The position numbers were made by a program, and so were the translations under genes. Below are positions 10,025 to 24,100 of a stretch of DNA of 64,000 nucleotides, one piece after another. Within the stretch, counting starts at the first letter, position 1, and every line of letters starts with the position of its first letter. Under the pieces are notes generated by a model, which worked only from the letters and a program-made list of their open reading frames with translations, searched no databases and was not told the DNA's origin. The DNA comes from Bryopsis sp. KO-2023 (lineage: Eukaryota; Chlorophyta; Ulvophyceae; Bryopsidales; Bryopsidaceae), in assembly GCA_030272585.1 (NCBI GenBank), contig BSYQ01000007.1:4654001-4718000 (forward strand), given 5' to 3'.

Positions 10025-13000
10025 TCAAAACCCTGGAAGTTCACTGAATTCCAAAATCCCTGTGGGAAGATCTGCAATTTTCTGTAGCAGCGCCAGTCTG
10101 CTGGTCTTGATGGCCTCATCATCGCTCATCACAAACACTTTGTCGAAATATTGGTCAATGGGTCCAGCCAAAGATTCACAAACCTTCAAGAATTCCGGAA
10201 TACTCATCGAAGGGTTGACCTGGACAGTTTCACACAAGAAAGACTCAATCACTGGCCCAAATTTATCCAATTCATCAGTCAAGAATGGCAAGCCTCTTCG
10301 AAAGGAATACAACTTCTTGTGTGGGCAACTCCAGACATTTCGTGTAGCAGCCACGAAATTCTCTAAGTTTGGTATGGAGATAACCCCCCCTTTTCGAAAA
10401 TGAGCCCATCTTTCTTCTTCCGCATCGAAGCAGTTTGCCCTCGATACAGAAAAAAAAAAGTTTCATCATTCAAACCTGCACTCGGAAAGAATGGGATTTC
10501 CACACACCTTTTCGGCCGCATTCTTGTAAGCAGCCAATAGGGCCCTCTCTTCCTCGTGCTCGAAAAGAGTCTCATCGACCTTGGCATTTTGGGGGATTTC
10601 TTTTCCCCTCACGATTCGAATGGGTCGAGCCATGGGCGTCATCACACGAGCCAACAGCGACTCCTCCCCATTCTCCAATTGCCTCGACAAATCCTCGGCA
10701 CTCGCAGATGCCAAGTAAGGATCATTCCCCCGCTCCAACAGAACGCTCCGAACTACCGAAAGCCAATGCACACGTGTTTGGATTCGTCGAGTTGCCAAAA
10801 TATATGACTACGTACTGACTTTACAATGTTAAAAAAAAAAAAGCTTATGGAAATGAGCAAAATTTGGGTACTGACCTGCTTGGATGGGTAGACCTCGGTC
10901 GACCAGAAGCTGCTCCAATCTCCTCTGGATGAAAGTCAAGACCTCCTCCTTGGCTTTCGTAGTAACCTTGATCTTCTGGGAGTATGATGCCAAGTCCACC
11001 GCCTCCACCACATCCAGACTGACCTGGTTGACGATGAGGGTTTGCAAGAAACCATAAGCCGTCCTCCTCAATGCATAGGGATCCGCTGTCGCTGTGGGTG
11101 CCCTTCCAGCCGCCACCAACCCCACCAAACTATCAATTTTGTCAGCCAAAGACACCACAATGCCAGCATGTGTTGCGGGCAAGATGTCTCCCGAAAACCG
11201 AGGCAGGACGGATTCGAAAATGGCTTGAGCCACATCAGGGGATTCACCCCAGAACAGCGCGTAATGGCGGCCCATGGTGCCAGCCAGCGAGGTCATTTCA
11301 GTCACCATGGATGTTGCCAGGTCTGCTCTGCACAGCCTGGCAGCCCGTTTCGCCAGCGATTCCATGTGTTTCAGCCCTGTCTCGTACCCTAATGGCCTGA
11401 CCAGCTTCTCTATCCGAACGGTCTTCTCCAACAAGCTCCCGAGGGATTTCTCGAACGTCGTGCCATCCAATTTCGGTCGAAACGTCTCGAGGTGTTCCTT
11501 CAAATCCTCGTTGTAAAAGAATTCGGCATCTTGGAAACGGGCCCTCAGCACCGCTTCGTTTCCGGACCTCACAGTATCCACATCAATCTGCCCATTGGCA
11601 ACGGTGATAAACACTGGCATTAACTCGTCCGGGTCGTCCTGACTGACCACAGGGAAATATCTCTGATGCTTTTGCATTACGGACACCAGCACATCCGTCG
11701 GCAGGTTCAAGAACTCTTCCGAGAAGGTGCCAGAAATCACGGTGGGGGCTTCCACCAAATTGGCAACCTCATTCAATAAATCCCCTCCAAACGATTCCGG
11801 AACCACCCCGTTGTGCTCTTTCGCAATGTTTTGCACTTCGTCCCAGATTTTGGCTTTTCTTGCTTCCATATTGACGATAATGGCATTCGAATCCATCGTC
11901 GACACATACTCCTCCGCTGAGGCCAATCGCACTTCACCAGGGGAGCCCCCTCTCAGCAGACAGCTTGAGGAGCCCGCTGTCATACCTGCAAACTCCAAGG
12001 GAATCTCGGTCACCCCATGCATGGCGACCAGCCAGCGTAAGGGCCTGCTCCAAGTAACGTTCGAATTCCATCGCATGCTCTTTCTGAAGGAAATCGTGGA
12101 AAGCAACTTTGGCAATGATCCAGCCAGGACCTCAGCTGCACTCTTTCCTTCATCCCGTACCATTGCATAGACATACTCCACCCCTTTTGCGTCGGCTTCC
12201 TTGGTAACCGAATCCGCCGAAATGTTGTTTTTCTTGCAAAACCCAAGCAGAGCTTTCGAAGGCTCCCCAGAGTCATCGAACGCGATTTTGGCTGGAGGTC
12301 CCCTCACTTTCTCCTCCAACAGCTTTTGTTTTCCAGCCAAACCCTCAATGACCACAGCCACCCTCCTGGGAGTGCCGTGTACAGCAATCGACCCATGGTC
12401 CAGCCTCATTTCTCTGAGCATTTCTGGGAACTTGGTTTTTAATTGGCTGATTGCGGAAACCACCTCCACAGGGGGAAGCTCCTCGCTGCCGATTTCCAAC
12501 ACAAAGGTTCTAGGATCTAGGTTGCTTGCCATGGGAACTGCGGCTATCTTCTTTTCACTGGAGGTTGATTCGGTGGCATTGCCGAGGGGGAAGCCCAGCT
12601 CTTCTCGTCTAGCCACCCAGCATACAGCAATTTCCCTGATGCAAACTGAACAGAAGTGTCAGTGACATGCAGCGAGAATCAGGGCAGCTGTCCGACAACA
12701 GAGCTCAGAAAACTCCACCACTTGCAAACATTCAATCTAAGCTCAAATTATTGCCCTTTCCACTGTTCATGCAGTCTTCCCCGTGAGTTTTTGTCAATTT
12801 GTCAAACCACCACCCCAGGCTCATCTTCTTTCTACTCTCTTTCAGTTAGCTGGAATCGTAAAAATCCACCAACCTGGCCAGCGTCCTCAATTTAGCAAAG
12901 CAAGTGTTTCGTTCGGTAACCCCCACGGCTCCACGAGCATCCAACAAGTTGAACGAATGCGAACATTTCAACAAATTCTCATAAGCTGGAATAGGCAGCC

Positions 13001-14629
13001 CCTTTTCCAGCATCAGCTTTGCCTCTTCTTCATACAACTGAAATCGCTTCCATTGGGATTCCACGACGGCCTCCTCCAAATTATATTTGCTCATTTCAAA
13101 CTCGTTTTGTAAAAACAATTCGCCGTACGTGAGGTGCTGATTGTATCGAATTTTTTTGAAATGGTCGACGCCTTGTAGAGCCATCAAAATTCTTTCCAAG
13201 CCGTAGGTGATTTCTATAGCAGGGACTGGCAGCGGTCGACCGCCGACTTGCTGAAAATAGGTGAATTGAGTAACCTCCATTCCATCCATCCAGACCTGAA
13301 ATAATTTGTTCAAACAAAGAGAGAGAAAAACGCTGACCGTACGGTTTTTGCTTTGGTTGGATTTCCCACGCATTGATAACAATTTGTTTCTGGTTCAAAT
13401 TTTTTTTTTAAGACCGCTGTTTATTATCGGAATATGCGGTGGGCCAACACATATATTTTGCAAACATTCTGCAGATCCAAAAACAAATAAAATAATGGAA
13501 CGGTCTTTGTGATGTGCTATTCGAAATCCTTTCTTTAACCGCGCTCGCAATTTTCACTTCTCCACAAGCTGTATCGCGAAATGAAACGTATAAGAAAAAA
13601 ATATAATAAATCATTTGAGGTCACAACAGGATCGACATTTTTCGTTTGTTTGGTTGCCCTACCTCCCATCCAAGCCCCCATGCTCCAAGGACCGGAGCTT
13701 CCCAGTTATCTTCCACGAATCGAATATCATGGGCCCCTGATGTGATACCCAGCGCAGCGAGACTGCCCAAATAAAGCTCTTGTGGATTTCCAGGATCAGG
13801 TTTCAGAATCACCTGGTCCAACACATTCCAAAACTACTTTGTGACAAGGCTGTAAAAAGAGAGGCCAACAGGAACCCCACCCACACATTCTCCTTCAATT
13901 TCGGATTCCTGTTCCTCTAACTGCTGAACCCCATCTTCACCTGAAACTGGGTGTGTTTCTGCACTCTGTTTGGATTATCTCCGTAGCGGCTGTCGTCAGG
14001 TCTGACACTGGGCTCAGGATAACACACATTCCAAGGCTCTGGCCCCAATGCCCGCAGAAAAGTTGCAGGGTTCATCGTCCCAGCTCCAACCTGAATCCCC
14101 CCAACAGTTCTCAACCACATTTGGTCATACCCTTAGTGTCAATCGACACAAAAAAATTCCACAATCGTTGTTCCAAATTCACCAAAAAAAACTATCCTAT
14201 TGAACCCTGATCAGGATGTGTTCTTCCTTCTAAAATGCATGTTTGGAAGCAAATGCGCCCAAACAAGATCTTGCTGCCATGATTAGCGATTTCCTCATCA
14301 TGCTGAAGGTTGAACCTCACCTCAGTGTTGTGAGGCATCCAGACTGTGCAGCCGACGGCTCCCCAATATTCCTGCAACTTCGCGATGGCCTCTTGAAACG
14401 TAGGCGCCGGTCCAGAGCCATTTTCAAAGCCCTGAGCGCCCCCTTCGGCTGGGGTTTTCTTTGTGGATACGTCGACACTGGCGGACGCCGCGACGTTTCT
14501 GGTGGCGCAAGCCCGGACGACGTGTCGACTCGAGGCGGAAGGAAGAACGGCGCCGTTCAGGAATCGATATGGAAACGTGCACCGACACAAGCCGGGCACG
14601 AGCCTGGAATTCTGAGCGACGAAGCTCAT
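10025..14629 (-). CDS. Organellar glycyl-tRNA synthetase, fused alpha-beta type
   Basis: Seven exons in minus order: 14629-14321, 14090-13941, 13812-13663, 13295-12874, 12635-10876, 10752-10508, 10219-10025, joining in consistent phase to about 1076 residues. The N-terminus ([20 protein letters not shown]) is an organelle transit peptide. Residues about 85-380 match the bacterial alpha chain, the catalytic subunit: [67 protein letters not shown]. The rest matches the beta chain: [31 protein letters not shown], ending [12 protein letters not shown] ... SELPGF. It charges tRNA-Gly in plastid and mitochondrion. Plants carry the same fusion (Arabidopsis EDD1). The start is the first in-frame ATG after an upstream stop. 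Confidence 0.93.
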
Positions 14630-14835
14630 CGTGGCCAAACCCCGCGATGCGCCGTGCAAGGGAGGTTTCACAAATTTTCGTCTGGTGGAATGTGATGCGA
14701 GGTTGAACAGGGCTTCGGGAATTCTACGATTTTAGTGTGTCAGATCAGAAAACCATTCCTTTTTCGTTTTCTCGTTTTCGTTTTCCTCCGTTTCAGAACG
14801 CGCGTTTGGTGAATCCCACGCGGTGTTTGTTCACA
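14630..14835. promoter_or_regulatory. Divergent promoter, GlyRS and PsbP-domain genes
   Basis: Only 206 bases separate the two start codons, which face away from each other. The spacer has a repeated CGTTTT pyrimidine-rich run (about 14767-14790). Both products go to the plastid, so shared control is plausible but not shown. Confidence 0.5.
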
Positions 14836-16787
14836 ATGTCGCTGGTTTCCCCTTCGATAACGCGGCTGAGCGTTCGAGCGCCCCGTACTCCCGTCCAACG
14901 AACGTCTGCTGTGAACGTCCGCTGCCATCAAACGAGCCAAGCAAACAACGTCGACAAGGGAGCAAAACCGGCCCAACTTGCCCGTCGAGGGCTCTTGTTG
15001 GGGTCCAGCCTGTTTTGCGGCGTATCTCTCGCCTTGCCTTCCCTGGCCTTCGTCAGGCCGCCACCAGGTGTGGATTCTGCGACTGCGAATCGACGTCAGA
15101 TCCCAATCTGCCGATTCGGGGTGTAGAAAGTCAACCTTTCAGTTTCTGGCATCACCCCGAGATCGCTCGAATGTGCGTCCTGGAATGATTAGTTGTGGGA
15201 ACGGGTCTTTTTTCTGCTTTAACTGGTGCCAGTTGATTTCCCTTTCCAGGCTTCAGAATCCATCGAGATAGACTTGATGGTTACTCATTTTTTGTTCCGG
15301 AGAGATGGGTCCAAACAACGGTGAGATTGCGATTCAGTCGTGCAATCCAGTCAGGAAGGGCATGTGTCAGTTGCCAGGAAAAGTTGCTAATTAACACGCT
15401 GCATGCTTCTCTGAATGAAAACCATCGGTCGTCTGCCATGTAAATCCTTTATATTTCAAGAAAATGCAGTTTTGACAGCATTGATGGAAATAAGAATATG
15501 AATTGCACATACCACACCAAAAAAAGCACCGGAGGTGTGAGAGCCGTCTTTTCAGACTGCAGGGAATGATGTGGCATATCGAGACCCTGTGAAGATTGAC
15601 GAAAACCTGTTCGTCAACATCTCTTCGCCCTCCTCGTCGAAATACAGCAGTGTGGCTGACCTGGGCTCGCCCGCAGATGCTGGAGACCGAATTTTGAAGC
15701 AACTTTTGACGGAATTCATGTCGACAAGAATCGGCATCAGGCGAGAAGGGGAGGTGGTGAACACCACCGAGAGGACGGGTTCTGATGGAAAACTGTACTA
15801 TGATGTGCAGGTGAGAGAGGACCCCCCACCCCCCGAGAATTGAATGTGCTGATTTCATAGGTGAAAGAGATTCCATGTTTTTTGTGGTAGTGTCTGAAGT
15901 CGAAGAGGGTCCTATGTGATATGTATGTAAGACATGGAGTGGAGCCTCCCAATTGATTTTGCCAATCAATGCACACATCTCACATCCCCATAAGTCGAAT
16001 TCTGTGTAAAGATGTTTATTTCTTTTGCATAGTTTAGAGGGGGGGGAGAATTTTCAAGACAGGTTTAAAAAGATTTTTCTTCGGCAAAAGCGTATGGCAC
16101 TTTTGAAAAACCGGGGGCTTGGTCCATAGTAATTCCACAAATCTGAAAAGTGGCCGTGCAAGAGGCAACTTTTTCAGGAATAAGTGTGGCACTTCCAGAT
16201 GATGGCGGTTGTGATTTGATTCATACACCTGTAAAAGTCGCAGGGACTGAATACTGACCATTTTTTTGTGACCTTTTTTGAAGCGCCATACGGAAGGTGT
16301 TGGATGAAAAGAAAGGGGTTTTTTGGTGTGTGTGTGTGTTTTCAGGTGAGAATCAGATCGTATGCTTCCAGGAGCCAGTTGGCTGTTTCAGCAGCAGAGA
16401 GAGATGCTGCCATTGAGCTGGAGTGGGACAGGAAGCTGACCACTGTGTTGGGAGTGGCCAACAAGCGACTATATGAGTTCAGATTACAATCAGATGCTCT
16501 GCGATCGGACGACCAATCGGTAAGGAATTTTCTCAACATTATTTTTGGACAAAACAATTCTCATTACAGTTTGTATGAATCTAGACTGGATTTTTACACA
16601 TCTCTTTGTTGGGGTTTTCTTTCTTTTTTTCAATCCAAGGTGTATTTGGTGGTGATAAATGTCCACATTAGTCAGTAGTTTTTGGGGATCAATTTCGACT
16701 GAACGGGTTTTCGACCTCTCCCTTTTGCAGGCAGCAGCAATTATGCCAAGTGTTGAATCATTCCGTTGTCAAGAGGTTGAGATTTAA
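14836..16787 (+). CDS. PsbP-domain protein of the thylakoid lumen
   Basis: Five exons: 14836-15067, 15250-15320, 15556-15810, 16346-16519, 16731-16787, giving 262 residues in consistent phase. The N-terminus is a chloroplast transit peptide followed by a twin-arginine lumen signal (ARRGLLLGSSLFCGVSLALP), typical of PsbP-family proteins. The mature part has the family order: GFRIHRDRLDGYSFFVPERW, NDVAYRDPVKIDENLFVNIS, STRIGIRREGEVV, SYASRSQLAVSAAERD, EWDRKLTTVLGVANKRLYEF, and a last exon PSVESFRCQE. It is one of the PsbP-like/PPD proteins that assist photosystem assembly or stability; I cannot say which. An upstream in-frame start (14737) is possible but would add a less typical N-terminus. 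Confidence 0.88.
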
Positions 16788-18119
16788 GCAAGATTTCCTT
16801 TTCACTTCATGATTGTCTTTGCAAGTACATAACAAAAAAAATACAAGAGAGCAACTGGTAGTGAATAAAGAAAAAAATAAAGCTTTTCTCACATACAAAG
16901 TATGCCTTCGTGCAGGCCAATACAAATCAAGTCAAATTTGTCAAGAAGTCCTCCCCACATATAAGTCATGAAAGCATATCCATCAAAAAATGAGAAAAGT
17001 TGACAAGCACGGTTTTCATAATTTTTTTTTTGCCCACCCCTCTTTTTTTCAATTTTTTTTTCAATTTTTTACTTCCCCCCCCCTCTTTTTTTTCATTTTT
17101 TTTCCTGTACCCATGCGCACCATTACCATCATTCGATTCCTCCAAACAAAGATTCCCTCCTTCAGGCAAGGAAGTCTTTTACCGCTGATTCCTTTGAATT
17201 CATCAAATCTCTACCTTTCTGATGCTGACCAGCCAGCAATCAGCGATCCATTTCCCCAAGTCATGAGATTAGTTGTATAACGTAGACTCAATGTCAAAGA
17301 GAATTCAGAGTATCCAACTCCTGTGCCATAGTGAGCAAAAAGCATTGGTGAACTCCTTTAATAATTTTTTTTTCCTCTCCAAGCTTTGATTGGAATGGTT
17401 GGTCAAGTTTCACCCCACGATAGGCATTTTTTCCAGGATTTTTTTTTTTTTCCGGCTTATTTTTTTCCCGCTTATTTTTTTCCCTCATTTTTCGGAGCTA
17501 CGGCAACTGTAACTACTGCTACAGCTGCAGCGAGTCGATTCACGCATAGCCGAAATTCACACTTTTCGTTTTTAGCCGACTGATCTTTCTATTCCTTCAA
17601 TTCTCCAACTTTCTGTAATCATAGCCTTCTGAACTTTTTCCCAAGTGTGGTTAATATGATATTGGTAAGAGTGTTCCCAATTTTTCCCAATTTTTCCCAA
17701 TTTTTCCCAATTTGTTTTTCACCCCATGTAAAGTTCAAAATCAGTTCTGTTTTGGGACCTCAAGTCCCCTCTTTTCTATCTATATCTCAAACTAACGCAA
17801 ACAAATTATCAATTCGTTTTTTTTCTTTGGTTTTAGTGAAAAATATATTTTATGTATATATTTTTTTGGTTAATAAAGTCAATAGCAGCAGCAATATGCT
17901 TTCATGTTCCATATTGAATTCAGCGCTGGGCTTCTCCCTAGTTTGGAATTTTTTTTTCTGCAATCATCAAAAGTCTGTTTGCTCATTTCAACAACTGTTT
18001 TTAGCTTCTATTTCAAATCTTCCATATAACTTTCTCAAAAACTGTTGTTTGTTTTTCTTCAACTTCTATTTCCATCTTCCGTGCAGGACTTTTTTCAATC
18101 TTTTCCAATTAGACTGTTT
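16788..18119. other. Intergenic stretch between convergent genes
   Basis: Very T-rich on the plus strand, with long pyrimidine runs at 17024-17110 and 17430-17490. It lies between the ends of the PsbP-domain gene and the STIL gene. A long plus frame from 17647 is low-complexity and crosses the last STIL exon, so it is not called. Confidence 0.5.
17668..17712 (+). repeat. 10-bp tandem repeat TTTTTCCCAA
   Basis: About four copies of the unit TTTTTCCCAA in a row, in the convergent intergenic region. Confidence 0.85.
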
Positions 18120-21100
18120 TCACTTCGATTTCGATCTTCCAGAACTTTTTCTTGTTTTGCGGCTGCTGGAGCTCTTTGAAGAGCTGGCCCTGTCTTCTTG
18201 GAAAGTCACATCCGACGAATTAACCCTGAAAAAGAAATCGCATTTTTATTTATTTTTTAATAAAAAAATGAATGGTCCAGGAACCACAGCAGCACTTTCC
18301 CACGAACAAATGCATGCCAACACTGAGCCAGTGGAAGTCTGGGAAACGCACTTCAGCAGTCCTCCATTTTTCTACTTCCATAGAAGCCAATCAAATCCAC
18401 TTTGGGCTTTGCCCAAAAATAAGACAAAAAATGAACATAAGTAAATTTTAGAAAAATACTAGGAAAAAAAAATGAAATATCGTTGAAGTCCCACTTACAG
18501 ATCATCTTTCTTCTTGCTCGATTTCTTTTTCTTGCTCCTTTCCTCCGATTTCCTCTGTTCTTCACTCTTTTTCTTCCTCCTCCTCTTTTCCTCAGCTCTC
18601 TTCTTTTCCTCGCTTTTCTTTTTCGCCTTTTTCTTCTTCCCTGATTTCCTCTCATCATCCTCGGACGATGATGAACAGGAGGAGGAAGCCACCGACTCAT
18701 CCTCCGATTTCTTTTCTTTTTTCCCCTCAGATATTCTCATCATTTTCTTTTCGAGCGTCGTGACGATCTTCTCCTCCCCGAGTAAATCCTTCAAGTACTT
18801 CTCCTCGTGCTGCTTCTTGAAAGCATGTTTCTTTTTCCTGCATTTGTTTCGCCGCTTCATGGCTTGTTCGAACGTCAGCCCTCCACGAGCTTCGATTTTG
18901 GGGAGTGGCTTTCCTTGGTTTTCCCATGCTTTCGCCGAATTGGTGATCAGCCCGATTTTCTCCATGTGGACCAATGAATCAAACGACATGTCTTGTGGTA
19001 ACCACCAGTAGGGTGGATGATGATCTGCAAGGCGGACAAAATAGAATTCTAACAGTGTGCATCGCAGCAAAAACAAGTTTTTCCTGAGCCCCCAATCCTG
19101 GGTTAATTTCCTCCAGATGGAGGTAGATATAACTATAACCACAGAAAAATACTGACATCGCAGGACAGGTGAATCACCGACTCACCAAAGCACTCCATTC
19201 CATATTTTCTGTAGATCCGCTCATCGTCAGATTCAGAGCCAGCCTCCAATTCGTAGGTGGCGAGTTCATCCCAGTCATGCGTCCCGGCAGAAGTAGCATC
19301 AGATGAGGAACTCGAGGTCTCTGATTTAGAATCTGAAAGCATCGCATGATCACAATGCACTTTCAAAATTCAACTACAGAGCATGCATATTGATCAGAAA
19401 CCAATTTTTTTTTTTTTTTTTTTTCCTTTGGTTTTACAGAGAAAACATGGTGCATTATCTTTCCTCCCCAATCCCTGAATTACCATAGCAAGATGGAGAA
19501 AAGAGTGTCACATCCCAACGAGAAGCAAGGCCTCACTCGAGTTTTTCGAATTCAACTTACCGTCATAACTACCACTGCCCAGGAAGTCATCATCACTGTC
19601 GCTATCGTCTCCAGACTCATGTTCATTGTCGCTGCTTCCCACATCAGAGATAGCTTCGAAGGTCGAATCTGGTTGGAACTGGACAGCCCTCTCTCCATTG
19701 ATCAGAACCTCGTTTTCACGTCGAACAACGCCCTTTTGCTTCCCAACTGAGTTGCTGATTTTCACTCCACTGGCTACCTCATCATCAAGCATTGGAGTAG
19801 TTCTGAAGCCATTGTCTGGAAACGATGCAACGTTGTGCTGGGCTCCAGCATGGATTTGGTGTTCACCCTCAAAGCCTCTCATGGCTCCAGGAATTGAATC
19901 CGCTTTGGGAGGTTCTCCCCTGTTGTTCTCTTGGACGCCAGGAGGATCAACAAGACCAGTCATCTCTGGAGTCCCAGGAGTTAGACGCTCCCGTGCCCTC
20001 AATTCGTTTTCAGACGAAAGCCGCTGTAGTTCTCTTTCCGCCATCGCAAGCTGCGTGCACATATAATACATGAATCGAGCTGTGGCAATAAAGTATTGTT
20101 TCTTTCCGTGGATGAATGCTTACGTAAGAAAAGGCTGTCCGCATTCGCGGAAGAGCGAGAGTGGTTCACCTTCTCTCTGAGCTGCAAGATTTCCATTTTC
20201 AATACGTCAGGATCGTTGCTCAGCTCGGTCCATCCAGGGGGCAGCGCGGGAGGCGAGTCGCCAAACGTGGACATGGGTACATGCACGTTCCCATTCGCCG
20301 CCGCCTCTCGTGTGGGGCCTTGGCTCTGCGGAGTCGTCACAGGTCTCCCTACTGGCGGCGCACTCCTCGGGGTGACCACACTTTGAGCTACAGGTGGGGG
20401 AGGAGATGACGTCTGGACTGCGCTCATCCAATTCGTTGTGGGACGCGTCGGTGGTCTTGGTGGCATGAATTGCCTAGAGTTCCCGAATGCTGGAGGTGCT
20501 GTCTGGCTCATGTTGCGAAGGGCACTCGCCCGAACAGGTGGTTCAGAGAACCGAGAGGTCGCTTGGCCATCGGCGGTTTGTCTTTGGCTCTGCTGAGCCA
20601 GAACGGTCGCCCGAAGAGGATTTTGACTTGGATCTCCGCGGGGAATGCCCTCTGACGTCCACGTCGTTCTCAATCGTGCTGGTCCTGATTGAGTCGTCGA
20701 ACGGGACCCTCCGGAGTCGGGGGTAAAGGTAAATACGCTTTTCGCCGGTTCTTGCTTCGCTCCCACCCCGGGTGTAGTTTGACAGCGCGGTTGGAATGTT
20801 TGAACCGGAGGAGTCCCGTTGATTTGGTGGTTCGGCCGCCGGTAGCTCCAGGAATTCTCTCGTGGTTCGTGGGTTGTTGTGGGACGAGGTGCAGCGGCGT
20901 TCCCGACTCCCCTTTCACCGTCATCTCCACGCATGGTCGATTGATTCATCTGCGCAGCGACTTGCGGTGTTGCACACGGGGTGAAGGTCGTCGGCCCCAT
21001 TCCATGAGGTGTCCTGTTTCCGATTACACCAGAATTGCCATGCTGCGTCGTCATCCCCCTCGAGCTCGTTTGACTCCATGTCGCGCGATGGCGCGGGGAA

Positions 21101-24100
21101 GGAGCTGTGGCAGCGGTATTATTGCCAGACACTTCTCCGTGGACCGCGGCCAGTGGGGCACTGGTGGGTGTGGTGTGAGAAAGGTAGGCTGGTCGATAGG
21201 GAGAATTCCCCATAGATCCGACACCATTTGGAGTGTGGCTGGCAAAGCCACTGTTGCGCCCTTGGCTCGCCCCCATGTGACCTGTTTCTGTCCAGGTACC
21301 CGTTGAGCGAGGTGAACAGTTGAGCTCCCCTCCAGCGTTGCCGTTCATTTCTGACGTGCGCAATTCCTGATGGACTCGAGGGGCTGTCGAGTTCCGTGCA
21401 GCCTCCTGATGATTGGTCTGTGTGGTCACTTGGCCGTTGCTTCGATCTTTGCTTTTCCACGGAAGAGAGTGTGTATCCACGTGAGTGCTGCGGGCGTCTG
21501 GAGGCTGGCTGGACCCAACATTCGACTGCCACACAGGGGTGACATTTACAGTCTGTCCGGCTGTCTGCTTGCTCCCTTCCTTTTTCCACGGAAAGTCGTA
21601 TTCGTGGGAATTGTGCCCTGCTCTTTGAGACGATCGATTGACAGACATGCTCTGGCTGCCATTCACCCTGGGCTCACCATTCAGTACCAGGGTTGGCCTG
21701 TGAAAACCCAAGCCATCAATCAGAATCGCTGAGCAGGCACAATGGAAGCCATAGTGCATCAACTCCACATGCACGATGAGAATTTCAGTAGTCAAGGGTA
21801 CTATTTCTGCAAAAAGAAAGCTCACCTCACAATATTGTTCGGCCTTGGTGGCCGTGACTGTGCCAAGATTGGCTCCAATTTTGCACGAGAAAGTAGAGAA
21901 GGTTCTTCCCATGGGTTTGTCTTGGGTACGTGATTTTGCTGCCCCTGATGCACCTGAGTTGCTTGCCCTGGAGGAACAGGAATCTTCGACTCGAATGCTC
22001 CTGTGCTCTGTGCCAACGATGCTTCCATGGAAGGCGGAGATCCTCCCCGAATAGATGGTCCAGGTGATTTCCTCCCTATTGGCCTTGCCAATGTATCTAA
22101 CCCAGGATCTACCCAAACACACGCAAAAATTACACCGAAATCGATCATCACAGCAAGAAGACCTTGTCTTGCAACCCCCAAAAGCTTCCATACCTTCAGC
22201 GTGGGTGGCTTCAGCAAGAGCATGTTTGACATCCAGCTCATATTGAATTTTGACTTTCCCTCTTGGATCTGGACGGAGATTGCTGGAGGCTGAGAACTTG
22301 TACAATGAGAATCCGTCTCCTTCGATCCGGCATTCGAAAAGCCTGTGACTGCTAGCACCTGGGGGAAAAAACAGCATCGCAAGTGGGATTTCTCCGAAAC
22401 CAAAAAACAATAATCATCAGTTTGATTTGGAAGAAATCGATTCAACAGGACCGCGCCGAACGAACGCAAAACCAATCGCAATCTCGGTGAAAAGAAAGGA
22501 AAAGAAAGAGAAAATGGGTTCGTTCCTTTGGAGGGAAAAAAATAACAGAAAGAGGTAGGTAGGGACTTTTGATGGTGTTGACCACTCTTTCTGGTTTTGT
22601 GCAACTGCCCTCCTCCTTGCTTACCTAGTCCGTAGAACAGCAAAAGGAAGGCTCCATCGGATGCGAAGGCTTTGTCTTTCAGCAATGTGCTGTTCCGTAA
22701 CATGTAGCATCCAGCAATGACCATGGGGTGCACAACAGATTTCACCCCACTGGCCCACAAGCCAACAATCGGCTTTCCATTCGTCTGCAAGAATAGATCA
22801 TAGCCATGTTTGTGGATAAAATTGTATGCATGCATGTCTTGAGACGTGATGTCAAAATGTGCATCCAAGAAATAAACCAATCACATGTTACCATTGGTCT
22901 GAAGTACAATCAGCTTAAACAAATAAGTGATGATTGATTTAGGGATCAAGTTTAGAACTGAGCTCACCACAGCATCTTCGGCAAGCATCGGCACCAAAGC
23001 CCTTCCTTGATCCATCGACATAAATCCCGTCTACGAAATTCCACAACAACATCTTAATCATTTCACTTGCCCACCACAGCCTCACACACACAACATATGA
23101 GCACCATGGACAGACTATCCATACCTGAGGTCGTACGGCTGTTTCTCGCATCGACGCTTGCAGGGATCTGGCAAGCGGTATCTCGAAAACTCGCTTCCCA
23201 TATAATGGAGTCATGGATAGCATTCCGTTTGGGCAAAGGAGTTTTCCCTCGATAAAAAGGGATTGTGAGGAGATCTCACTTGTGCAGCGAATTGGGTAGA
23301 GCGATGAAGCTTTGGCGGTTTCTTTGCACTGATCCATGGTCAAGGCAAAGCGATCAGACAGCAGCCGGATGAGCTGCCCGATGGCCTTGGATGTGTCACC
23401 CCCCTGCTTCATGCATGATATGAGTGTATGCTCCAGTCCTTGGCCTGGAAGCGTAACAAAAATGGCAACAAGGAGTCAATATGCTGCACCGACACTGGCA
23501 GGGACCAATCCTACTGATACAATTCAATGAAAGCAACCTTGATGCTGCAATCGATCCCGATTTTGACATTGGTGTTGGAGAGGGGGCGAGCCATGAATCA
23601 TCCAAAGGTCGCTGACCTCTATCTCCATGCGGAAGGGATTGGTCCAGTTTTTCCAGCTTCAATGTTATTTTTCCATCGTCGCCGGTTGCCCACTTGGCGC
23701 TCAGCCTGATTCCAGACTTTGTGCTGGTACCGCTCGTCAGGAATTGCGACGCGGCCAAGAACGCTGTGTGCATCATTTCGGTGTCCGGCAAAAAATCCTT
23801 CACACCGAAGAAGAGACAGTGTCACTTTCCGCCGCCCATGGTAGCAGGGATTGGTGGGTGGCACTGGCGCCATAGATCGCTGGAGGGGGGGAGGAGGGAG
23901 CTATTGGGGATGGATTCGGTGCATTCCATGCATGGAGGCAACCACTTTCAGGCGTGCGCGTTGTTCGGGGCCGTTGCGACAGCAGGATTCAGGATTTGAC
24001 AAACGCAAGAAGGATTCGACGAGCAAAACAGCGACTTGCTCCCCAAAGAGTGCATGCATGACCCCAGGAGAAGCATACATGGGCGGATTTCGCGTCAAAC

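Noticed and set aside
17647-18444. Plus-strand frame of 265 codons rich in Phe and Ser
   Set aside because: Translation of T-rich sequence; crosses the antisense last exon and intron of the STIL gene.
20689-21306. Plus-strand frame of 205 codons
   Set aside because: Antisense of the long Pro/Thr-rich STIL exon; no family pattern.
23619-23873. Minus frame MAPVPPTNPCYHGRRKVTLS as first STIL exon
   Set aside because: The other frame across 23797-23617 fits the splice phases on both sides and the STIL pattern better.
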